This document shows positions 13,522 to 18,455 of a DNA stretch of 32,034 nucleotides, one piece after another; positions within the stretch are counted from its first letter, which is position 1, and each line of letters starts with the position of its first letter. The stretch comes from a virus, in IMG/VR virus record IMGVR_UViG_3300005915_000066, positions 1 through 32,034 of that record; one strand, 5' to 3'. Position numbers and translations under genes: made by a program. Under the pieces are notes generated by a model, which saw nothing but the letters and a program-made list of their open reading frames with translations, had not been told where the DNA came from and searched no databases.

Positions 13522-13693
13522 TCTCTTTCTCCTTTAGATAGTCTATTAGTTCGTTAACTGTATTTGCCAAAAGCTTTGCAGAGCAACTCCAATCGTACTC
13601 TGCAATCTCTATTTTGTAAGGTAAGTCTACTTCTTTTTCTTCTTTACATTCAACACCATAACCACAATTAGGACACATATGTACCTTATTCAT
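13514..13693 (-). CDS. Small protein with a CxxC knuckle (59 aa)
   Basis: The ATG at 13693 overlaps the end of the previous gene, and the TAA overlaps the radical SAM start. The product opens MNKVHMCPNCGYGVECKEEK, an N-terminal zinc-type knuckle with a third cysteine. It ends with an acidic helix (LLANTVNELIDYLKEKE) whose codons supply the AAAGGAGAAAG for the next gene. Function unknown. Confidence 0.6.
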   Translation of the reverse strand: MNKVHMCPNCGYGVECKEEKEVDLPYKIEIAEYDWSCSAKLLANTVNELIDYLKEKENE

Positions 13694-13995
13694 TCATTCA
13701 CCCATCCTTTCAACATATTATCCACCTTACTACTATTAATCAACGTAACAGTTAAACTAACCTTTGGTATCAACCCAGCCATATAGTCCTCAACTATCTC
13801 CTGACGTACCCCTTTAGACTCTATAGCAAGCCCTACAAGCAACTTTCTGTACTCCTTAGGGGTTATGTCCCTAAAGTTGTTCATCTTGCCTCTGGTAGCC
13901 CCTTCAACGTATCTATCTATCCTTCTCCTTATAGTATGTTCCGGGAGATCTATCCCATCTTCTCGTAATCTATGTATAACTTCAGTTAATATCAT
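13690..13995 (-). CDS. Putative DNA-binding protein (101 aa)
   Basis: The product starts MILTEVIHRLREDGIDLPEH and continues TIRRRIDRYVEGATRG. This spacing of helices looks like a MerR- or excisionase-type winged helix in which a second helix reads DNA. Later parts are helical (PKEYRKLLVGLAIESKG). I cannot assign a family with certainty. It is an early-arm gene and could be a regulator. It overlaps the gene before it by 14 bases. Confidence 0.6.
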   Translation of the reverse strand: MILTEVIHRLREDGIDLPEHTIRRRIDRYVEGATRGKMNNFRDITPKEYRKLLVGLAIESKGVRQEIVEDYMAGLIPKVSLTVTLINSSKVDNMLKGWVNE

Positions 13996-14197
13996 GTTCT
14001 TCTACCCCACATTCCCTTAAGAAATCCTTTAACTTCTCTATATTCTGTACTATCCAATGAACCTTATTCTTACCCAGCTTAACAGGACTCATACTTTTAC
14101 CCTGGAAATAGATAATGAATATCGGCTTACCATTAAAGTCTTGTTTAGCACAATTGATCCTCTCTATAGTTCTCTTGTCTCGTAAAGGCATTCTCAT
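13982..14197 (-). CDS. Protein of unknown function (71 aa)
   Basis: The ATG at 14197 follows AAGGAGAACAG and overlaps the end of the previous gene. The sequence alternates strands (PIFIIYFQGKSMSPVKLG) and a helix (WIVQNIEKLKDFLREC). It is probably a small soluble alpha-beta protein. Not recognised. Confidence 0.6.
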   Translation of the reverse strand: MRMPLRDKRTIERINCAKQDFNGKPIFIIYFQGKSMSPVKLGKNKVHWIVQNIEKLKDFLRECGVEEHDIN

Positions 14198-14376
14198 AGT
14201 CTGTTCTCCTTATTCTGCATATACTGATTTATCTGCTCTTCCTTATACTTATCTATATAATCCTCAAAGGTTTCCCTCTTATCTTGTATCTTACTGTATA
14301 ACTCACCCAGGAACTCTAATTCCCCATCCGTAAGTATACTTTCCACTTTGTAACCCTCACCCTTAAATCTTATCAC
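14194..14376 (-). CDS. Small charged helical protein (60 aa)
   Basis: The start is the GTG at 14376, seven bases after GGAGG. The product is rich in Glu, Lys and Tyr, with long helices (DGELEFLGELYSKIQDK, EDYIDKYKEEQINQYM) that may form a coiled coil. The end of the gene carries the SD for the next one. Function unknown. Confidence 0.55.
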   Translation of the reverse strand: MIRFKGEGYKVESILTDGELEFLGELYSKIQDKRETFEDYIDKYKEEQINQYMQNKENRL

Positions 14377-14429
14377 TATAAACCTCCGCTTCTAACCCCA
14401 TTATACTATCAGTCTGTTAGCACTCCTAA

Positions 14430-14660
14430 TTAAATCGTATCTTTCTTCAACATATCTTCCCCCATCCCTATGAGACTATCCTCAATTAATATGTCTCCAT
14501 CCAGGAAATACATCTTCTTCCCGCCTCTACCTTCTCTCTCATTCCATTGTAAGATCTTCTCACATACCTCAAATACATCTGATACGGTTATAGTATGGTT
14601 GCTTTTGCGGAGATAAAGAACCGCAAGCCCTACTAAATCCAGATTCAATCTTACCTTCAT
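14430..14660 (-). CDS. Protein of unknown function (76 aa)
   Basis: The ATG at 14660 lies after a strong AGGAGG. The sequence reads MKVRLNLDLVGLAVLYLRK and then ITVSDVFEVCEKILQWNE, followed by a strand pair (KMYFLDGDILIEDS). It has the look of a small regulator or modifier with a short helix-turn-helix, but no family is clear. It follows a 260-base gap without genes, so it may have its own promoter; I see no convincing boxes. Confidence 0.6.
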   Translation of the reverse strand: MKVRLNLDLVGLAVLYLRKSNHTITVSDVFEVCEKILQWNEREGRGGKKMYFLDGDILIEDSLIGMGEDMLKKDTI

Positions 14661-14920
14661 TTTAATCCTCCTATTCTATCTGTTTGATGTGTCCAGAGAT
14701 AATGTGTATTTTGATACTCATTGAACCTAAACACATGGTCTAAAACTTATAAACCGTTAGTATTAATATATTTAGCTTTTAAAATAGTATGTGTTTTACT
14801 ATGTGTCCTAGTATTAGATAGTTCTTTATAAGGGAAACTAAACACACATACATCAATCTACCTTTGTTTTGGTTAATCGCTGGGGAGAATTTAAAGTATC
14901 TCCCCACAGCGAAATTACCA
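14661..14920. other. Intergenic region with several TGTGT/ACACA motifs and a hairpin
   Basis: No gene is evident. The sequence is very AT-rich and has several scattered short motifs (TGTGTCC at about 14690 and 14804, AACACA elsewhere) that might be protein sites. I cannot show a promoter: the best -35/-10 candidates match only about half of consensus. Confidence 0.4.
14877..14912. other. Strong hairpin, function unknown
   Basis: TCGCTGGGGAGA can pair with TCTCCCCACAGCGA across a ten-base loop. This gives a 12-bp stem interrupted by a two-base AC bulge on one side. On neither strand is it followed by a U-run, so it is not a standard terminator. It could slow or stop transcription, protect an RNA end or bind a protein. 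Confidence 0.6.
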
Positions 14921-15013
14921 CTACAAACAACACAGAATGATAACAGTGTATAGAAGACAACCTAAACCGAGCAGCACTATATCACCTTTAGATATCTTTG
15001 ATAGCTTCTTCAT
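14921..15013 (-). CDS. Tiny membrane peptide (30 aa)
   Basis: The ATG at 15013 overlaps the previous stop as ATGA and follows AAAGGAGA. The peptide has a basic start (MKKLSKISKGD) and a hydrophobic run (IVLLGLGCLLYTVIILCC). It should span the membrane once with its N-terminus inside. Function unknown. Confidence 0.5.
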   Translation of the reverse strand: MKKLSKISKGDIVLLGLGCLLYTVIILCCL

Positions 15014-15507
15014 ACTGTCTCCTTTCGATATTCTTTAACCTCTGGATATTTTCCTTCTTCAAAAACACTCCTATAGTATTGCTCTAAGAATCTCCATAAT
15101 TCTTCTTCTCCACAATTAACCAAAACATAAAAAGCATCGTTGGCATTAAGACTACTTCCATCGTAATAGCATTTATTTCCATCCAATAGATTACACTTGT
15201 TCATAGAGGTATGACCCTCATACATAGGTTTTCTTGAATGGAAGCCCAAGTCTGTTGGCATTGGATATAAATCAGCAATTGACTTGTCTATATGCACTGC
15301 CCTATAACCAATATTACTGGCAATACTCTTATATGGAACCCAATTAGTTGAAAGTTTAAACTGTACTACTCCTTGTTCACCATGCACATAAAACACTATT
15401 TCTATGCCATGCTTCCCATGACTATTTGATGGCTTACACTTCTTATCAAACTTACATGGAAAATCAATACAATTGTATCCTGATAAAAACTTAACTTCTC
15501 TTTTCAT
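15010..15507 (-). CDS. Cysteine- and histidine-containing protein of unknown function (165 aa)
   Basis: The start at 15507 follows AGGGAGGAGT. N-terminal NCIDFPCKFDKKCKPSNSHG and later histidines may bind a metal. The middle has beta-like strands (IEIVFYVHGEQGVVQFKLS). The region NKCNLLDGNKCYYDGSS is unusual, and a helix rich in Glu follows near the end. It resembles uncharacterised phage proteins with the same SHGxHGI pattern, but I know no function. Confidence 0.65.
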   Translation of the reverse strand: MKREVKFLSGYNCIDFPCKFDKKCKPSNSHGKHGIEIVFYVHGEQGVVQFKLSTNWVPYKSIASNIGYRAVHIDKSIADLYPMPTDLGFHSRKPMYEGHTSMNKCNLLDGNKCYYDGSSLNANDAFYVLVNCGEEELWRFLEQYYRSVFEEGKYPEVKEYRKETV

Positions 15508-15508
15508 A

Positions 15509-15571
15509 TTACTCCTCCCTATCGTATAGACTAATTACTATTACTATAACTATAACTGTTATGATTAACAT
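15509..15571 (-). CDS. Possible very short hydrophobic peptide (20 aa)
   Basis: From the ATG at 15571, after AAGGGGG, the frame codes MLIITVIVIVIVIS and a short charged end whose codons form the AGGGAGGAG for the next gene. The sequence is simple (repeats of GTTATA/GTAATA), so the frame could be chance. The SD and overlap with the previous stop favour a leader or membrane peptide. Confidence 0.35.
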   Translation of the reverse strand: MLIITVIVIVIVISLYDREE

Positions 15572-15723
15572 TTATCCCCCTTACTACTCTTCTTATAAGC
15601 CTGACCATAACTCCATTCTATCAACTTCATTACTGATGTATCGCCCAGCCTCTTACCTGTATCTATAATAAACCTTGCAACTAGCATATCTAACCCCTCA
15701 TGTAATTCCTTAGCAGTCTTCAC
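15565..15723 (-). CDS. Small helical protein of unknown function (52 aa)
   Basis: I start it at the GTG at 15723, after GGGGGTGG, with a short overlap of the upstream gene; longer frames lie inside that gene. The product is VKTAKELHEGLDMLVARFII followed by a second helix with EWSYGQAYKKSSKG. It is small, helical and soluble. Not recognised. Confidence 0.55.
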   Translation of the reverse strand: MKTAKELHEGLDMLVARFIIDTGKRLGDTSVMKLIEWSYGQAYKKSSKGDKC

Positions 15724-15925
15724 ATCCACCCCCAATCTCTTCCGGCTCAGGATAATTGTCCACAGCATCCTCCAGTAGAACCTTAAGAGTCTTCAAAGGT
15801 ATGCTATAACACATATTACCTATCAGATCTTTAACTACTGCCTTAAGAGTATCCGGCTCAACTAATCCGTGTACCTCTACTATAACCTTGTTATCCTTCT
15901 CACTATATTCATATTTATTCATCAT
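15710..15925 (-). CDS. Protein of unknown function (71 aa)
   Basis: It starts at 15925 in an ATGA overlap with a small membrane peptide gene, after AGTAAGGGGG. The sequence VIVEVHGLVEPDTLKAVVKD precedes a helical part and an acidic end EEIGGGCEDC, whose cysteines might bind metal. Not recognised. Confidence 0.55.
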   Translation of the reverse strand: MMNKYEYSEKDNKVIVEVHGLVEPDTLKAVVKDLIGNMCYSIPLKTLKVLLEDAVDNYPEPEEIGGGCEDC

Positions 15926-16026
15926 AACCCCCTTACTCTTACTATTACATTATAGATTATGCAACAGGCTATAAAGACAACTATATAGCCAACCCCTAAT
16001 ATACTTAATGGATCTATACTAAACAT
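15922..16026 (-). CDS. Tiny membrane peptide (34 aa)
   Basis: The ATG at 16026 follows GAAGGAG, and the TGA overlaps the next start. The peptide is MFSIDPLSILGVGYIVVFIA, then CCIIYNVIVRVRGL. It is one membrane span with a basic C-terminal end, suggesting the C-terminus faces the cytoplasm. Function unknown. Confidence 0.5.
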   Translation of the reverse strand: MFSIDPLSILGVGYIVVFIACCIIYNVIVRVRGL

Positions 16027-16030
16027 ACTA

Positions 16031-16273
16031 TTACTCCTTCACTAGTTCATAGTTAGCTTTACCACTACCACAATGGAGTCTCACCATCTCTGTATTTTTA
16101 TATGCAGTGCCCATAACTTGTTTTGAATGTGCATATACTTCAAACAATGCACACCAATCCCCACATATAGTTCCAAACATACTTTCACTTGTATCATAAG
16201 GACAGTATGCCTCCTTTATAGCTGAATTTCTTTTTATCTTTAAATATCCTTCTTTACTTAAACATGCTTTCAT
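16031..16273 (-). CDS. Small cysteine-rich phage protein (80 aa)
   Basis: I use the ATG at 16273, after AAGGGGGTATAAG, rather than a start 36 bases earlier. The product MKACLSKEGYLKIKRNSAIK is followed by EAYCPYDTSES and CGDWCALFEV, then a LHCGSG near the end. This matches a small family seen in many phages, with a CPY/CPF, GDWCPLF and single late cysteine pattern. No function is known. The cysteines may bind a metal. Confidence 0.65.
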   Translation of the reverse strand: MKACLSKEGYLKIKRNSAIKEAYCPYDTSESMFGTICGDWCALFEVYAHSKQVMGTAYKNTEMVRLHCGSGKANYELVKE

Positions 16274-16347
16274 CTTATACCCCCTTATACCTTGTTTAAG
16301 CCCTCTCACAGGCTCTGTAGACCATTATTAGTCTTTACCCTACCAAC

Positions 16348-16626
16348 TTACCCTTGTTTTATACTCTTAAGCCTTCTCTGCTCATTTAAACGCATATAAT
16401 ACAGATCTTCATAATCATAACCGCAATAACCACACTTTAGCTCTGAGTTAAGAGGATGACCTTTGCCCATATATATATGTTTAACTGTACCGAAACAACA
16501 TATAGGACATTCACTACCATTACCCGGCATCATCTCATCCGCATTAATACCTTCATAGTACATATACTCATTCTCAAAATCCTCTGCTCTATCCTCTATT
16601 ATTAGTTTATTATCTGGCTCCCTCAT
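16348..16626 (-). CDS. Zinc-ribbon protein (92 aa)
   Basis: It starts at 16626 after AGGGGGTAATT. The N-terminal third is acidic. ECPICCFG and LKCGYCGYDYE then form a paired-knuckle zinc ribbon about 25 residues apart. A basic tail (RLNEQRRLKSIKQG) follows. It is likely a nucleic acid or protein adaptor. Function unknown. Confidence 0.62.
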   Translation of the reverse strand: MREPDNKLIIEDRAEDFENEYMYYEGINADEMMPGNGSECPICCFGTVKHIYMGKGHPLNSELKCGYCGYDYEDLYYMRLNEQRRLKSIKQG

Positions 16627-16647
16627 AATTACCCCCTATTCTATTGG

Positions 16648-16881
16648 TTATAACTGTTTAACAGCATATTCTCTTAACTCATTAATTATATGTTGATCTG
16701 CTGTATACTCTTTATTATTACAGTCAAGCCCTGTAATGTCTGATAGTTCTACCTTATCTATATCTGTATAGCCCTCTATATAGTTAACTGTATAGTCCTT
16801 GCTAGTCTCTATATCCGCTATATAGGACCAATAGACTCCGTTAAGCTCGTGTTCTTCAATTCTTACTGTATCCATACTCAT
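16648..16881 (-). CDS. Acidic protein of unknown function (77 aa)
   Basis: The start at 16881 follows CAGGTGTAGT; the methionine two codons later is an alternative. The product is acidic and strand-rich at first (EHELNGVYWSYIADIETS) and ends in a helix. It is similar in character to acidic early phage proteins that may mimic DNA, but there is no family match. Confidence 0.55.
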   Translation of the reverse strand: MSMDTVRIEEHELNGVYWSYIADIETSKDYTVNYIEGYTDIDKVELSDITGLDCNNKEYTADQHIINELREYAVKQL

Positions 16882-16942
16882 ACTACACCTGCCTTTCCTA
16901 TAGTGGCTTTAAAGCCCCTGTTATATAACTATATAGTTGTCT

Positions 16943-17245
16943 TTAGAATGCTTGGATAATAAAGCCTTCACCTTCTTCCCATGGTATAACTTGTGTCTTA
17001 TACTCTATATCCTCAAGGTTCTTATAATCTGTACTGTAATCCCCTTGAAACTCTTTAAGATCCTTGTATTCTGTGTACTCACAACATAAGGCAATTATAT
17101 CCATCTCAATTTCTTCACCTGTACTATCCTCATATTCTTCTAGATAACTAAACAAGGCTAATTTGCCTTCATAACTAAAATTATTATCTCTCCCCATATC
17201 TCTAAATGAATCACAGAATTGATTAAAGTTTACTATTTGCTTCAT
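16943..17245 (-). CDS. Conserved small phage protein of unknown function (100 aa)
   Basis: It starts at the ATG at 17245, six bases or so after GGGGGAG. Longer starts reach into the promoter region and are rejected. The sequence has FCDSFRDMGRDNNFSYEGKL, ALFSYLEEYEDSTGEEIEMD and IIALCCEYTEY. It ends in FIIQAF. I recognise this as a widespread acidic early-gene product of phages and prophages of unknown function. It is the first gene after two strong promoters, so it should be made early and in quantity. Confidence 0.7.
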   Translation of the reverse strand: MKQIVNFNQFCDSFRDMGRDNNFSYEGKLALFSYLEEYEDSTGEEIEMDIIALCCEYTEYKDLKEFQGDYSTDYKNLEDIEYKTQVIPWEEGEGFIIQAF

Positions 17246-17305
17246 CTTCTCCCCCTTTGCCTTCCGGCTTTGATTAGATTGTTGACCACTCCTTATCATG
17301 TAACC

Positions 17306-17334
17306 ATTATATAAGACATATGACAAACTGTCAA
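17306..17334 (-). promoter_or_regulatory. Sigma-70 promoter with perfect -35 and -10
   Basis: On the minus strand TTGACA and TATAAT are spaced by 17 bases, both exact consensus. Transcription would run towards the gene at 16943-17245 and the whole left arm. Confidence 0.88.
17321..17333. promoter_or_regulatory. Operator-like palindrome TGACAAACTGTCA
   Basis: TGACA and TGTCA form a perfect inverted repeat around three bases. It lies over the -35 box of the promoter at 17306-17334. A near-copy with one changed base lies over the -35 of the second promoter. A bound repressor would block RNA polymerase. Confidence 0.6.
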
Positions 17335-17383
17335 GTATTATCTTACTACTATTTAATTTATTATCTATTGCTATCATGTATAC

Positions 17384-17412
17384 ACTATACAACATAGCTT
17401 ACAGTTTGTCAA
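17384..17412 (-). promoter_or_regulatory. Second sigma-70 promoter (TTGACA, 17 bases, TATAGT)
   Basis: It is a tandem upstream promoter for the left arm, with consensus -35 and five of six bases in -10. The operator-like copy TTACAGTTTGTCA (17399-17411) overlaps its -35. Confidence 0.85.
17399..17411. promoter_or_regulatory. Second operator-like copy TTACAGTTTGTCA
   Basis: It differs from the site at 17321-17333 by one base in one arm, and has the same position over a -35 box. Confidence 0.5.
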
Positions 17413-17508
17413 GGGGTATTACACATTTATTTCATTTATTTTACATCAACCGCCAGCCCAGTAACAACAAGGCTTCGCAGTCTGTTAGTATTTAATTATA
17501 GTATTATC

Positions 17509-17538
17509 TTGACAATATAGTTATGGTATGGTAGTAAT
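17509..17538 (+). promoter_or_regulatory. Probable promoter for the late operon
   Basis: TTGACA is followed after 17 bases by TAGTAAT, with an extended -10 TGG. The -10 match is only fair. It lies 24 bases before the small terminase start and faces the late genes. Confidence 0.5.
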
Positions 17539-17561
17539 GCGAAAATAAAGGGGCAACTATT

Positions 17562-18053
17562 ATGATAGCCACACCAGTTATTAACAAGGCAGTTAAGAAG
17601 TATATTGATACTGGAAATAATACGTTATCTTATATGGCATCTCACCCAGAAGCATCCAAAGAATGTGCAAGAAAAAACGCTAATCAATTTATGGCTAATT
17701 GTGGCGTGAAGGAAAAAGCTTTAATCCTCTTAGAAAAGAATGATAGACTAAAATTATCAAGTTTAATTTCCAGCTTTACCGATGATCTAGATAGTACTAA
17801 ACCGGTATACTTCAAGGGGCAACGTATAGCATCCGACCCAGACAATAGCACACGATTAGAAACAAAGAAGTTTATACTAGAGAAACTATATAGCCTGGGT
17901 AAGAATGATATAAGTATAGACAACCGGCAAGTTAACATCGGCGTTAATGGTCAGGATGTCGGCAAGCTTGATAGTATTATAGATAAGCTTAATAGTCTAG
18001 GTGATCAATACAGGGTAGACAAGGGCAAACTTGATACAGCCCGCGAGCTTTAA
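17562..18053 (+). CDS. terS: Probable small terminase subunit
   Basis: A protein of 163 residues preceded by AAAGGGGCAA. The N-terminal region (VINKAVKKYIDTGNNTLSYM, then ECARKNANQFMANCGVKEKA) has the repeated helix and asparagine-rich turn of small terminases. These bind the packaging site with a helix-turn-helix. A later region DISIDNRQVNIGVNG and a C-terminal helix may form the ring. Its position immediately upstream of the large terminase supports the call. It selects phage DNA and starts packaging with the large subunit. The family similarity is moderate, so context carries part of the argument. Confidence 0.72.
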   Translation: MIATPVINKAVKKYIDTGNNTLSYMASHPEASKECARKNANQFMANCGVKEKALILLEKNDRLKLSSLISSFTDDLDSTKPVYFKGQRIASDPDNSTRLETKKFILEKLYSLGKNDISIDNRQVNIGVNGQDVGKLDSIIDKLNSLGDQYRVDKGKLDTAREL

Positions 18054-18065
18054 CAATATGTACGG

Positions 18066-18081
18066 TGTTCCACGTAGAACA
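18066..18081. promoter_or_regulatory. parS-like palindrome TGTTCCACGTAGAACA
   Basis: It differs by one base from TGTTCCACGTGGAACA and by three from the common parS centromere TGTTTCACGTGAAACA. It lies just after the small terminase gene. No parA or parB gene is in the window. Confidence 0.5.
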
Positions 18082-18131
18082 TAGGAAGTATAGTAATTAT
18101 AGGTAACATAGTACTACTAGGAAGGTTAAGT

Positions 18132-18323
18132 ATGATAGGCAAGGTAGGAAACATAGGAAAGGTAGGAAGACTAGGAAGACTACCATACCTAGGAAGCATA
18201 GGAAACCTATCACGCCTAGGTAACATAGGAAAGCCTGTCCCTATTAAACCGCTTGTTTGTGGATTCGGCTTCGGGGAACATCTTCCTTATGGGTATAGAA
18301 GCCTGTCTCCCACGATCCTGTAG
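18132..18323 (+). CDS. Possible small Gly-x-x repeat protein (63 aa)
   Basis: The ATG follows AGGAAGG. For about 30 residues glycine appears at nearly every third position, with hydrophobic or basic partners (MIGKVGNIGKVGRLGRLPYL and on). This resembles short Gly-repeat phage proteins. The DNA is itself repetitive (many ATAGGAA/CCTAGG elements), so the frame could be a by-product of a repeated DNA site. The C-terminal part loses the pattern. It may be structural or not real. Confidence 0.4.
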   Translation: MIGKVGNIGKVGRLGRLPYLGSIGNLSRLGNIGKPVPIKPLVCGFGFGEHLPYGYRSLSPTIL

Positions 18324-18455
18324 ATTTTGACCAAAAGTACTTTGCTGGTAAGGACATATGATAACGATACTTATAGAAATAGAGTTCCGAGTGCGAGATT
18401 AACCGAGGATATTAGGATTACTTAACGGATTAACTAGCGAATTAGCGGAGTAACG
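18324..18455. other. Intergenic stretch before the large terminase
   Basis: I see no gene. The last 40 bases include related GGATTA, GCGAATTAGCGGAGTAACG elements and the GGAG that serves the large terminase start. Together with the parS-like site and repeats at 18066-18230 this is a plausible packaging-site region, but I cannot show it. Confidence 0.4.
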
